DNA of 64,000 nucleotides from Fen-1364 sp049515135. GTDB lineage: Bacteria > Spirochaetota > Spirochaetia > SZUA-6 > Fen-1364. Below are positions 9,058-17,436 of the stretch, piece by piece. The DNA lies in the NCBI GenBank assembly GCA_049515135.1, contig JBEKUJ010000003.1, forward strand, positions 310,001 to 374,000. The letters are read 5' to 3'. Below the pieces are notes generated by a model, which saw only the letters and a list, made by a program, of their open reading frames with translations, ran no database searches and had not been told where the DNA came from. The position numbers were made by a program, and so were the translations under genes. The first letter of the stretch is position 1; the number at the start of each line of letters is the position of its first letter.

Positions 9058-10170
9058 ATGGGCCTTCTGCGGAAGGCGGCCCACGCCGTCCCTGATGACA
9101 CGATTGTCCCCCGGCCGGAAGCCTTGCCGCAGGAGGCCGTAAAGTCCCCGGGAAAGGCCCGCGCCGGACTCCTGAAGAGAAGCCTCAAGGTCCTTGAGGC
9201 AGCAGCAACACAACAGCAGGTTCCCGGTGTACCGGCAGAGGAAGTCGCCCGCCTCATAATCCGGGACGCAAAAGCGGCTTCAGACGGCGTTGAGCTGCCT
9301 TCCCGGCTTTTCACAACCCTTCGAAAACGGTTGTCCATCACAAAGGGCGCGCTTCTCCTCTATGACCCTGTCCGGATGGAGTACGCGCCATGGGCAAGCC
9401 ACGGCTTCGATCAGACCACCCTTCACAGGATGCGCATCCCCCTGGGCGCCAACCCGACATTCAATGCCCTGGCCAACGGAGACCCGTTGGAGGTGACGGA
9501 TCCTGATCAGAAAGCCGCCTTCCAGCGCTTCTTCTCCTCGCGGGAGTTCTCCAACCTCGAGCGGATGATCTTGAGTCCTTACATCCACGAGGACTCGCTT
9601 GTGGGTGTTCTGCTTGCCACGGAGACCAGACATCCCTTCCCTGACACTGCTCAGCTGCTTTCGTGCTTGAAGGACATTGCGGCGGACCTGGCCCCGCTGC
9701 TCCAGAAAGCCCGCGGTTTCCTGATGAACTGGAGCCAGGCAAAGGCAACCCGACCTCCAGCCACGCCGGAGGAGCAGGTGGAACGTATTCTCGCCTCTCC
9801 TGCAGTCCAGGGGAAAAAGCTTCTCTTCCTGTCCCTCGGCCTAGGTCCGTATATCAGGGGGATAGCTGCCGTTCATGAGGACTTGGACCTTTTCCGGCTT
9901 CGGGAAGACTTTCGCAGCCTCCTGGATGCCTTCCTGGCGGACCTCGGCGCGGCAATAATGCTCCCGGCGGGCGCTCTTCTGATCTGCCTTCAGGGCGTCC
10001 AACGTGACGACATCCCGCTGTTCCTCCACCAGCTGCGATATTTTCTGGGCAGCCGTTTCGCCGGCGCTCAGCCGTATGACAAGTCCCCTTCGATCGAAGT
10101 CCTGAAATCCCGGGTCTGGCCGGATGAGGGAACAGACCCGCGGGAGCTCGTCTATTTCCTCTCTTCCTGA
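9058..10170 (+). CDS. Conserved hypothetical protein with a GAF-like domain
   Basis: The 370-residue soluble protein has a basic Pro-rich N-terminus, then a region of about residues 80-225 that reads like a GAF fold. This includes a strand-rich GALLLYDPVRMEYAPWASHGFD, a helix, ILSPYIHEDSLVGVLLATE and a closing helix. A second alpha/beta region follows at about 240-350. I see no kinase, cyclase or DNA-binding domain. It starts directly after the stop of the acidic protein gene and ends 6 bases before the first DUF115 gene, so its function is probably linked to them. The ligand of the GAF-like fold is unknown. Confidence 0.62.
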   Translation: MGLLRKAAHAVPDDTIVPRPEALPQEAVKSPGKARAGLLKRSLKVLEAAATQQQVPGVPAEEVARLIIRDAKAASDGVELPSRLFTTLRKRLSITKGALLLYDPVRMEYAPWASHGFDQTTLHRMRIPLGANPTFNALANGDPLEVTDPDQKAAFQRFFSSREFSNLERMILSPYIHEDSLVGVLLATETRHPFPDTAQLLSCLKDIAADLAPLLQKARGFLMNWSQAKATRPPATPEEQVERILASPAVQGKKLLFLSLGLGPYIRGIAAVHEDLDLFRLREDFRSLLDAFLADLGAAIMLPAGALLICLQGVQRDDIPLFLHQLRYFLGSRFAGAQPYDKSPSIEVLKSRVWPDEGTDPRELVYFLSS

Positions 10171-10176
10171 GACCCG

Positions 10177-11805
10177 ATGCTCGAGGTATTCACATCCAGG
10201 TCCGGATCCCCTTCCATGAGAGTCGACGGCCTGGCCCTCCACTCCCCCTATGATCCCGCACGGGAGGCCGAGCGGTTCGCGGAGAGCTCCCTCGGGCCGG
10301 AACCGCCTTCTACCGTGGTGATCCTGGGGGAGGGCTTGGGCTACCTCACACGCTGGCTCGCCGACGTTCATCCTGCAGCCCGGGTGATTCGAATCTACTA
10401 TTCCACGGGCGTATTCCGCAGCTCGCTTCCCATCCCATCGCGGCACCAGCAGGCATGGCATCCTGACCTTGGCACGAAAGTCGCGGAGTTCCTGCGCGGA
10501 CAGATCTCCGATCTCGACGTCGAAGGGCTTCGAATCCTTGAGTGGCCGCCGTCAGCGAGACTTTTCCCGGAGCTTTCACGCGCCGCAAACGAGGCGGTCC
10601 AGCAATGCCTGCTGGAGCTGAACGGCAGCCTCGTCACCACCATGTCCATGGGCAGGGTATGGCTGCGAAACAGCGTTTTCAACTTCCTCTCCCTGGACGA
10701 GGTCCTCGAGGGTGCGCCCTGCTCCTCGGAAAGGACGGTGGTGATAGTTGCATCCGGCCCGAGCCTGGAGTCCGCATTGCCCCTGCTCATTGACATCAGG
10801 GACGCCGTTGATATCTGGGCCCTGCCGTCCAGCTTGCCCGTCCTCGCAACGGCCGGCCTGGAACCGGATCTCCTGTTCATGACGGACCCGGGCTACTATG
10901 CCATCCACCATCTCCATCACGCGGTTCCGGCCTGTCCTGTAGCCATGCCGCTGTCTGCGGCCAGGGGCCTCTGGGAGCTTGCACCCCGCGGCAGCCGTCC
11001 CGGGCCGTTCCTCCTTGCCCAACCGGGGATTCTGGAGGAGATGTTCCTCCGCGCCATGGGAGTCAGTGCGCCTTTGGTGGCGCCGCATGGCACAGTGGCC
11101 GCGACCGCCCTCGACCTGGCCCGCGTTTCCACCAGGGGGCCAGTCATCCTTGCGGGGCTCGACATGTGCACGAACGACATCGTGTCTCATGCCCGACCCA
11201 ACGAGTTCGAGCAGTTCTTCCTCCAGCGCAGCTCACGAACCACGCCATACTATTGCTTCTGGTACCGCAGGTCCGCCGATCAGAACGCGATCCGCGTGCC
11301 GGGCAGCGATATGGCTCGAGCGCCTCTTTCCCTCAGGACCTATGCGGGCTGGCTGGGCAGAGACGAGGCGGCCGCCGGGCCAAGGCTGTATCGGCTCCTT
11401 CCGTCTCCGGTGTTCCTGGCCGGAATGAACCCGCTCGACGCTCAGACCCTTGGAGAGCTTGCTCGAAGCTCCGCGCATCCCCCCAGGGGACCCCAGCTCA
11501 TGCGGCACGCCGGCCTTCCCTCCCGCCCGAAGAGAATCTCGCTTGCTTCGCGGATCCTTGCCGAATGGAGGGGGATCATCGCAGAGGGCCGGGCACGCGC
11601 AGGCGGACCCGAAGGTCACAGTGCACTGGCGTCGGCCGAGGTTTTTGCCATCGCATATCAGCTCGCCACCCAGTCTCTCCTTGAAACCCGGCGCAAAGCC
11701 AGGCTCGGGGACGAAAAGGGAGCACGGGAGTCGGCAGTCGCTCTTCTGGATGAGTGCGAAGGGTTCCTCCGCGGGCTTGGAGAAAGAATCAAGAATGCCG
11801 CCTGA
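10177..11805 (+). CDS. MptE-like / DUF115 family protein 1 (possible glycosyltransferase-like)
   Basis: The 542-residue product has an N-terminal region with the motif S-x-x-DP-x-REAER (about residues 23-33) and a hydrophobic strand VVILGEGLGYL. The central DUF115 core follows, with ASGPSLE at 192-198 and a later strand ILAGLDMC. This family includes 6-hydroxymethylpterin pyrophosphokinase MptE of archaea and the Maf motility accessory factors, which in Campylobacter and Clostridium attach nonulosonic sugars to flagellin. No flagellin or sugar biosynthesis gene is visible here, so the substrate is unknown. The gene overlaps the next, related gene by 11 bases. Confidence 0.78.
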   Translation: MLEVFTSRSGSPSMRVDGLALHSPYDPAREAERFAESSLGPEPPSTVVILGEGLGYLTRWLADVHPAARVIRIYYSTGVFRSSLPIPSRHQQAWHPDLGTKVAEFLRGQISDLDVEGLRILEWPPSARLFPELSRAANEAVQQCLLELNGSLVTTMSMGRVWLRNSVFNFLSLDEVLEGAPCSSERTVVIVASGPSLESALPLLIDIRDAVDIWALPSSLPVLATAGLEPDLLFMTDPGYYAIHHLHHAVPACPVAMPLSAARGLWELAPRGSRPGPFLLAQPGILEEMFLRAMGVSAPLVAPHGTVAATALDLARVSTRGPVILAGLDMCTNDIVSHARPNEFEQFFLQRSSRTTPYYCFWYRRSADQNAIRVPGSDMARAPLSLRTYAGWLGRDEAAAGPRLYRLLPSPVFLAGMNPLDAQTLGELARSSAHPPRGPQLMRHAGLPSRPKRISLASRILAEWRGIIAEGRARAGGPEGHSALASAEVFAIAYQLATQSLLETRRKARLGDEKGARESAVALLDECEGFLRGLGERIKNAA

Positions 11806-13411
11806 GGGGGCCGGATTCCTGAGAAGCAACCTTGCCGCGCTCTCCAGTTCCAACCCTGCGCTGGCCGCCCGGATAGAAAGCTGCGCACCCAATCCCGCAA
11901 TAGCATTCCGTGACGCCAGGAATGGCTCCAGAGTGCCGGTCCTGCGCGCACGTGCGGGAGAGCTTCCCTTTCATTCCCTGGTGGACCCCGGGAGAGAGGC
12001 CGAGCGGCTGGTGCGGTCCCTGGGGGACTGCGGGTACCTGGTGTGCCTGGGGCTGGGTGGGGGCTTTGTTGCCGCGGCCTTCCTTCGCCAGCCGCAGGCT
12101 GCAGAGGTCCTTATCGTCGAAAAGGATGCTTCAACGCTCAAGGCATTGATGGGCAATCTCTCTCTTTCCCCCGTCCTTTCAGACTATCGGGTGCACCTCA
12201 CCGCCGGCACTGAGGAGATACGGCATATTGTTCGAGCCACATACCTGCCTGTGATCGCGGGGGGGCTTGTTTCGCTTCCCGTGCGCTCCTGGTGTGCTTC
12301 AGAGCCGGGGTTCTTTGATATGGCCGCAGAAGAGCTTCGCGGCGCCGCGGAGGAAGCGCGGGCTGACTACAGCGTGCAGGCCCACTTCGGCAAGAGATGG
12401 TTTGCGAACCTCATTTCGAATCTCCCTGCAGCGCAAAGCGCTCCGCAAGACCGCATCCAGGCACGGTGTGCCCACGTTACCGCAGCCGGGCCGTCTCTTG
12501 AAAACAGCATTGCAGAGCTCGCACGTCGCGGGGACGAAAGCATCATCGTCGCGACTGACACCTCGGTTCCCGCTCTGCTGAAGAATGGCGTGCAGCCCGA
12601 GGTGGTGGTGTCCATGGACTGCCAGTTGTACAGCTACCACCACTTTCTGGGAGGATTGCCCGAGGAGACGACACTATTCTTTGATCTGGCCTCACCTCCG
12701 TTTCTGGTCCGGCGGCTCGGCGCGCGCGCCCGGTTTTTCACGAGCGCGCACCCTTTTTCTCGTTTCATCAGCGCCCGGTGGCGCGGCTTCCCCCCGGTCG
12801 ATACCACGGGCGGAAATGTCACTCATGCTGCTGTATCCCTTGCGCGCGTCCTTGGCGCGGCCGACGTCAGGCTTCACGGAGCCGACTTCTGTTACCCTCA
12901 TGCAAAGCCCTACGCGCGAGGCACGTATCTGTACGACTATTTTCATGGACGGCAGCTGCGGAATGCGCCGGCTGAGAGCAGTCTCTGCACTTTTGTTCTT
13001 GGGTCTGCCGGCTTGACTGCAGAACGCTCAGACGGCGAGGTCCGCTACAGGACACCGATGCTCCGCGACTACGATTCCCGGCTCAGGAAGCTGGTCGAGA
13101 CTCCACGGGGTACGCCAGAGTTCGAAGATACCGGAGATGCGGCAGCGCGTTGTGATTGGAAAGAGTTTCTCGGGGACTATTCCGAAGCCCTGCGCGCGCT
13201 TCCCCGCCCGTCATCGCCCCTGGCGGGGTATTTCAACCGACTTCGCCCTGAACAGAAGGCGGTCTGGGCCACGCTCCTGCCCATCGCTGCGCGCATTCTC
13301 CGCGAGACGCAGGGCCTGGAGAGCAGGGACACGTGCCTGGTTCAGTCACTTCGGTGGGCTCTTGGCCGTGTCGAGAGGGCTGTAGAGGACCCCGGCATAA
13401 CCCACGAATGA
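11795..13411 (+). CDS. MptE-like / DUF115 family protein 2
   Basis: This 538-residue paralogue of the preceding gene repeats its layout. It has an N-terminal motif S-x-x-DP-x-REAER (about 61-71), a glycine-rich strand VCLGLGGGFV (about 83-92), the DUF115 signature AAGPSLE at 230-236 and a later strand segment DVRLHGADFCYPH. I chose the ATG at 11795, inside the end of the first DUF115 gene, because similarity between the two proteins begins soon after it. Earlier in-frame codons would lie entirely within the other gene. The pair probably arose by tandem duplication and divergence. The 3' end overlaps the opposite-strand MEMO1 gene by 66 bases. Confidence 0.75.
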   Translation: MPPEGAGFLRSNLAALSSSNPALAARIESCAPNPAIAFRDARNGSRVPVLRARAGELPFHSLVDPGREAERLVRSLGDCGYLVCLGLGGGFVAAAFLRQPQAAEVLIVEKDASTLKALMGNLSLSPVLSDYRVHLTAGTEEIRHIVRATYLPVIAGGLVSLPVRSWCASEPGFFDMAAEELRGAAEEARADYSVQAHFGKRWFANLISNLPAAQSAPQDRIQARCAHVTAAGPSLENSIAELARRGDESIIVATDTSVPALLKNGVQPEVVVSMDCQLYSYHHFLGGLPEETTLFFDLASPPFLVRRLGARARFFTSAHPFSRFISARWRGFPPVDTTGGNVTHAAVSLARVLGAADVRLHGADFCYPHAKPYARGTYLYDYFHGRQLRNAPAESSLCTFVLGSAGLTAERSDGEVRYRTPMLRDYDSRLRKLVETPRGTPEFEDTGDAAARCDWKEFLGDYSEALRALPRPSSPLAGYFNRLRPEQKAVWATLLPIAARILRETQGLESRDTCLVQSLRWALGRVERAVEDPGITHE

Positions 13412-14206
13412 CTCTGCCGGATGCACTTCGTAGCTCGTCATGTACCTCAGAAGCCTTCCTTCGTGAACGCCCATCTCGCGGCCAAAGCTGACGGCGCAAA
13501 GCGCTCCCCCGGCAGAGCATGCAGATCTTTCCCTGGTGGCAAGGTCCAGGATCGAAGCACAGTCCATGGAAACCAGCGCGTCGAGAAAGCGCCGGTCGTT
13601 CACCTCCCTGACCCACGCACGCGCTCTTTCTCCCTGCCCCGCAGGGGAAAAGCCATAGTTGGACCCGTAATGCGTGAGGTCGGTCGAGCCCACCACGGCG
13701 ATCCTGCGCCCGGTTTCTCTGCCCGCTCTTGCGATGGCTGCGCCGAGCCGCACAGCATCCGCCGACGGTGATGCGCGCAAGCCGAGGACGCGGGCATCCG
13801 GGAAAAGGTATTTTGCAAACGGAAGCTGCACTTCAACCGAATTGTCTGCGCATCTGTCCTCCCCGATGCGAACGGACCCGGCAAGGGCGTTCAGCAGCCC
13901 CGCGTCTGCGGGCATCGTTCCCAGGGGCGTGTCGTAGAAGTCCTCCATGGCGCACAATATTCCATCAGCAGGACCAAGATGGCCGCCGATAATAACGATG
14001 GTATCGATGCTGCGGGAAAGGCATGACATCACCTCCAGGGCGAGGCTCCCTGAAAACTCCCAGCCCGCGTGTGGCACAACGCCGGCAACTCCGGAGGTCG
14101 TTGACAGCGCCGGGAACTTGCGGGACATCGTCCGGATGGCTTCGGCAACGCTCTCTTTGTCCGATGGATACCATCCCGGCGGCAGGAATCTCTTTCGCAC
14201 GCTCAT
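13346..14206 (-). CDS. MEMO1 family protein (AmmeMemoRadiSam protein B-like)
   Basis: The 286 residues match the MEMO1 family, a fold related to LigB-type dioxygenases. Features are the early VVPHAGWEFSG motif with its His, IIGGHLGP, a conserved NSVEVQLPF block and the final FVGYAGVLYS. In many prokaryotes the gene sits with AMMECR1 and a radical SAM gene (the AmmeMemoRadiSam trio). Neither partner is adjacent here, so the protein acts alone or with distant partners. The biochemical function of bacterial MEMO1 proteins is unsettled. The ATG at 14206 is preceded by GGAGG at good spacing. Its C-terminal 66 bases overlap the end of the convergent DUF115 gene. Confidence 0.85.
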   Translation of the reverse strand: MSVRKRFLPPGWYPSDKESVAEAIRTMSRKFPALSTTSGVAGVVPHAGWEFSGSLALEVMSCLSRSIDTIVIIGGHLGPADGILCAMEDFYDTPLGTMPADAGLLNALAGSVRIGEDRCADNSVEVQLPFAKYLFPDARVLGLRASPSADAVRLGAAIARAGRETGRRIAVVGSTDLTHYGSNYGFSPAGQGERARAWVREVNDRRFLDALVSMDCASILDLATRERSACSAGGALCAVSFGREMGVHEGRLLRYMTSYEVHPAESFVGYAGVLYSPLDTAKSPPK

Positions 14207-14271
14207 GGGCCCCTCCGCTCATTCGCAGGATCAAACCAGGCGCCGACGACTTCCGCGGCGTTTTGAACTCG

Positions 14272-14279
14272 ATTATACT
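14272..14279. promoter_or_regulatory. Back-to-back -10 boxes between divergent genes
   Basis: The minus strand reads a perfect TATAAT at 14277-14272 in front of the MEMO1 gene, and the plus strand reads TATACT at 14274-14279 in front of the GGDEF-like gene. Neither has a convincing -35 box at the usual distance. The 96-base gap holds nothing else that I recognise. Confidence 0.35.
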
Positions 14280-14302
14280 CCACAGCGCGCAGGGAGGGGA
14301 GC

Positions 14303-15397
14303 ATGAATAGGCATATTTCCTGGGCGTTCCTGGCTGTCAGCGTGGCGTTTTTCCTTTTCATTGTCGGACTGACCGGATACAGGCTCGAAAACGCTCGCGC
14401 TCAAAACTCTCTCCTTGCCAGGGACAGGCTCATCGATATCACGGCAAAGGTCGCCTCGATCCGTACCACGTATGTCAGCCTGGACTCGCCTGCAGCCCGC
14501 AAGGAGCTCCGAGGGCTGTTCGACGGAGAGCCGCGCCTGCTTCTCATGAGCGTGCATTCCCCGAATGACGGCATCCTCTATCTCGTCTCTCGAAACAGCC
14601 AATACCTGAAGGAGCCGGCGGCGCCAACCGCCCAGTGGCGCGGCACGCCCGCATACCAGGTCAGCAAGGGATACGAGGTGGTCTTGAGCAGGCCGCTTGA
14701 CGGGAACGCGGCCGGAGCGGTCCTTGACGCGGTGTTCGTCATCATGGGCAGAGAGGACTTGTATCCGATTGTACGGGACGATCTTTACCTTTTCCTGGCA
14801 TTCCTGCTCGTAGGCGGCGTCGTAATCCTCATCGTCGTGAGCGTCCAGGGCGTGCCGTCCGAAGCCGAAAGACCCGTGCGAGGGCCGGCAGACCCCCACG
14901 GCATGACCTCGCCGCGCAGCGGCCTCTATCGCGCCGAGCACTTCGAGGCGAAGCTTCACGCGGAGCTGGAAAGGGTTACGGCTCTTGGACAGGATCTGGC
15001 CCTTGCCAGGATCCGCATCGATGAGCCCTTCGCGGATTCCCATCTTCCTGCGGTGTACACGGAGATCGCGCGGGTCCTTCTGCTGAGGTTCCCTGCCCAC
15101 GAGTGCCTTTTCGAATCAGGCAATGACCTCTTCACGGCCCTGCTTCCCGAGGTCGACATCGATGCTGCAGTGAGGAGCCTGGATGCCTTCCGCAAGGCCG
15201 TGAGCAGCAGGCAGATCGAAGGAAAGGCCCGCGCGCTGTCCATCGGCGTGTCATCGCGCGGTGGGAGGCTGCTATCCGCCTCCACGCTGCTGGAAGAGGC
15301 TGACATCTCCCTTTCCAAGGCCTCACGGGAGGGAGGAAGCCAGGTCGTGGGCTTCCGGGCGGACCCTTCCCACTATCGTGCCGGCGCTACGGCATAG
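14303..15397 (+). CDS. Membrane protein with a degenerate GGDEF-like domain
   Basis: The 364 residues comprise a transmembrane helix at about 5-25, an extracytoplasmic sensor-like region (26-160), a second helix at about 161-183 and a cytoplasmic domain from about 205. That domain follows the diguanylate cyclase pattern: the entry SGLYRAEHF..L..EL.R, the strand DLALARIRID, and FESGNDLFTALLP where the active-site loop belongs. GGDEF is replaced by GNDLF (273-277), so the catalytic Glu is Leu and cyclase activity is unlikely. It may be a sensor that works through protein contacts. The ATG follows a strong GGGAGGGG. No RxxD inhibitory site is evident. Confidence 0.68.
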   Translation: MNRHISWAFLAVSVAFFLFIVGLTGYRLENARAQNSLLARDRLIDITAKVASIRTTYVSLDSPAARKELRGLFDGEPRLLLMSVHSPNDGILYLVSRNSQYLKEPAAPTAQWRGTPAYQVSKGYEVVLSRPLDGNAAGAVLDAVFVIMGREDLYPIVRDDLYLFLAFLLVGGVVILIVVSVQGVPSEAERPVRGPADPHGMTSPRSGLYRAEHFEAKLHAELERVTALGQDLALARIRIDEPFADSHLPAVYTEIARVLLLRFPAHECLFESGNDLFTALLPEVDIDAAVRSLDAFRKAVSSRQIEGKARALSIGVSSRGGRLLSASTLLEEADISLSKASREGGSQVVGFRADPSHYRAGATA

Positions 15398-15413
15398 AGC
15401 TCGTCTACCGGAT

Positions 15414-15430
15414 AGCGCGCTTCGCGCGCT
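15414..15430. repeat. GC hairpin, copy 1 of a repeated element
   Basis: AGCGCGC (15414-15420) pairs with GCGCGCT (15424-15430) around the loop TTC. It lies in the 38-base gap between two convergent genes (the GGDEF-like gene and panB). The core GCGCGCTTCGCGCGC recurs exactly at 60280-60294. There is no T-run. Confidence 0.5.
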
Positions 15431-15435
15431 GCTGG

Positions 15436-16290
15436 TTAGAGCCCCAGCGACTTTCTAAGCTCAGCTACCGCCTCATCCTTCATTGTGAAGGTGTGCTCTT
15501 CCGTCGGGAACTTCTTTGACTGCACTTCTGCGACATATTTCTTCACCGCATCGAGCTGTATAGAATAGACGTCCGCGTATACCTTGACGAACTTCGGCGT
15601 GAACCGGCGAAAAAGCCCCACCATGTCGTGGAGCACAAGCACCTGCCCGTCACACTCCAGCCCACCGCCGATCCCGACTGTGGGAATTGCAAGCTTCTCT
15701 GTAATCAGAGCGGCCAGCTGCCTGGGAATGGCCTCAAGCACAACGGCGAAAGCGCCTGCCTCCTGCAGAGCAATTGCGTCATCTACGACCCTCCTGGCCT
15801 GGTCCAGCGATTTGCCCTGCACCTTGAACCCGCCCAGCAGGTTGGCCGTTTGCGGGGTGAGCCCGATGTGACCGAACACGGGAATCCCCGCCTTGACGAT
15901 TGCCCTCACCGCGCCCGCCATATCCTGCCCGCCCTCCAGCTTCACCGAGTCGGCGCCCCCGTCCTTGTAAAGGATCCCGGCATTCGTGACGGCCTGCTCC
16001 AGGGAAATGTTGTAGGACATGAACGGCATGTCGCCCACCACGTGAGCGCGCTTGACGCCCCGCACAACCGCGCGGGTATGGCTCAACATTTCCTCCATGG
16101 TCACCGGCACCGTGTCGCGGTAACCCAGCTCCACCATGCCCAGGCTGTCTCCCACCAGGATCACGTCGATGCCGGCTTCATCGACGATAAGGGCCTGAGG
16201 GTAGGAGTAGGCCGTTATCATCGTGATCTTTCGGCCCTCTTTCTTCATGCTGTGGAGGTCGGGAATCATGACCTTCTTGACGTCACTCAT
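15436..16290 (-). CDS. panB: 3-methyl-2-oxobutanoate hydroxymethyltransferase (ketopantoate hydroxymethyltransferase)
   Basis: PanB transfers a hydroxymethyl group from methylene-tetrahydrofolate to alpha-ketoisovalerate, giving ketopantoate for pantothenate and CoA synthesis. The 284-residue protein has the characteristic MITAYSYPQA start, VGDSLGM (metal-binding Asp), VVGDMPFMSY, VKLEGG and GHIGLTPQ segments, so it looks fully functional. The start at 16290 gives the usual N-terminus. Upstream in-frame codons would run into the divergent gene's promoter. No other pantothenate gene is adjacent, although a PanE-like reductase lies at 23133. The 116-base divergent region separates it from the P1 peptidase gene. 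Confidence 0.95.
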   Translation of the reverse strand: MSDVKKVMIPDLHSMKKEGRKITMITAYSYPQALIVDEAGIDVILVGDSLGMVELGYRDTVPVTMEEMLSHTRAVVRGVKRAHVVGDMPFMSYNISLEQAVTNAGILYKDGGADSVKLEGGQDMAGAVRAIVKAGIPVFGHIGLTPQTANLLGGFKVQGKSLDQARRVVDDAIALQEAGAFAVVLEAIPRQLAALITEKLAIPTVGIGGGLECDGQVLVLHDMVGLFRRFTPKFVKVYADVYSIQLDAVKKYVAEVQSKKFPTEEHTFTMKDEAVAELRKSLGL

Positions 16291-16369
16291 GCTGCTCTGC
16301 CCCCTGTGGATTGCCGTAGCGTAGCGGAAAACCCGGCCCGGCACAAGCAATACCAGGCCCCGGGGTGCG

Positions 16370-16398
16370 TTGACAAACCGGCCAACGGCCTTTACCGT
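16370..16398 (+). promoter_or_regulatory. Promoter of the P1 peptidase gene, leaderless geometry
   Basis: Consensus TTGACA at 16370-16375 is followed 17 bases later by TACCGT (3 of 6) at 16393-16398. Only 8 bases separate the -10 box from the ATG at 16407, and no Shine-Dalgarno sequence is present. Transcription should therefore begin at or within two bases of the start codon. Confidence 0.5.
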
Positions 16399-16406
16399 GC
16401 CACACA

Positions 16407-17375
16407 ATGGGCGGCAGCATTACCGATGTTCCCGGCATCGAGGTCGGGCATGCACAGCATCCTTCCGGCAGCACGGGCTGCACGGTTGTCCTTTGCAGGG
16501 CCGGGGCCGTCCCCGGAGTGGATACGCGCGGAGGCGCCCCGGGTACCCGTGAGACCGACTGCCTGAAGCCTGAGAACATGGTCCCGGCTGCTCATGCCAT
16601 CTTTCTCGCCGGCGGAAGCGCCTATGGCCTGGACTGCGCGGCAGGCATCATGCGCTGCCTTGAGGAGCAGAGAATCGGCTTCGACGTCGGAGTGACTGTG
16701 GTTCCCATCGTTGCAGGGGCCGTGCTGAACGACCTGGGCTTCACGGGCGGCCTCGCGCGCCCGGACGCCGCCATGGGCTACCGTGCGTGTCATGAGGCCA
16801 GCTCCAAAGAAGCCAGGCAGGGCAACATCGGCGCAGGAACAGGAGCGGCCATCGGGAGGCTGGCCGGCAATTCCAAGGGTATGGTGAAGGGCGGATTAGG
16901 GACTGCAAGCATCAGGGCAGGGGACCTCGTTGTCGGAGCCATTGTCGCGGTGAACTGCAACGGCGATGTGACGGACCCGGCAACTGGAGAGGCCCTTGCA
17001 GGAACGTTGACGCCGGACCGCCGCAGCATAGCCGGCGCGATGAGCCTGATCACGGGCCACACACGCGGCTACAAGGGACTGTTTCCCGCGAACACGACTA
17101 TCGGCGTGGTGGCTGCCAACGCTGGCCTGAGCAAGGCAATGGCGACGCGCGTCGCCATGATGGCGCAGGACGGGTACGCCAGGACGATCAACCCAGTTCA
17201 CACGCTGGGCGACGGGGACGTGGTTTTCACCCTTGCCACCGGCGGCGTGGCCGCTGACACGGACCGCGTCGGCGCGCTTGCAGCCCGGGTCATGGCGGAA
17301 GCCGTCGTGAACGCCGTGCGCGCTGCGGAAAGCCTGCTCGGCGTTCCCTCATCGCGCCAGCTCCTCGGAAAATAG
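16407..17375 (+). CDS. P1 family peptidase (DmpA/BapA-type aminopeptidase)
   Basis: The 322-residue protein belongs to the S58/P1 family of self-cleaving N-terminal nucleophile hydrolases (L-aminopeptidase D-esterase, beta-peptidyl aminopeptidase). Visible pieces are ITDVPGIEVGH, LAGGSAYGLD, GNIGAGTGAA and the likely autocleavage site NTTIGVVAAN at 229-238. There T231, rather than the Ser of DmpA, would be the new N-terminus and nucleophile. No signal peptide is seen, so the enzyme is probably cytoplasmic. The substrate range is not predictable. A terminator hairpin follows at once, so the gene is monocistronic. Confidence 0.85.
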   Translation: MGGSITDVPGIEVGHAQHPSGSTGCTVVLCRAGAVPGVDTRGGAPGTRETDCLKPENMVPAAHAIFLAGGSAYGLDCAAGIMRCLEEQRIGFDVGVTVVPIVAGAVLNDLGFTGGLARPDAAMGYRACHEASSKEARQGNIGAGTGAAIGRLAGNSKGMVKGGLGTASIRAGDLVVGAIVAVNCNGDVTDPATGEALAGTLTPDRRSIAGAMSLITGHTRGYKGLFPANTTIGVVAANAGLSKAMATRVAMMAQDGYARTINPVHTLGDGDVVFTLATGGVAADTDRVGALAARVMAEAVVNAVRAAESLLGVPSSRQLLGK

Positions 17376-17409
17376 AAAGGGCGCCCGGACTTTTGGCGGA
17401 CGCCCTTTT
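17376..17409. terminator. Bidirectional intrinsic terminator
   Basis: A 12-bp stem with one mismatch (17376-17387 pairing with 17397-17408) closes a 9-base loop. It is flanked by a T-run on the plus strand and, read the other way, by a T-rich tract. It begins right after the peptidase stop and lies 28 bases beyond the 3' end of the opposing transporter operon, so it can serve both. Confidence 0.8.
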
Positions 17410-17436
17410 CAGGCGATGCTTCTCAGCGTTCGGCTG

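Noticed and set aside
8040..9341. Very Ser-rich frame opposite the acidic protein gene
   Set aside because: It is the complement of Glu/Asp/Leu codons read as Ser/Arg; the plus-strand frame has a promoter, Shine-Dalgarno site and operon context.
11450..11794. Longer version of the second DUF115 gene starting inside the first
   Set aside because: The extra 115 codons lie wholly within the first DUF115 gene in another frame and resemble Arg/Pro/Ser-rich shadow sequence. The start at 11795 is supported by the alignment of the two proteins.
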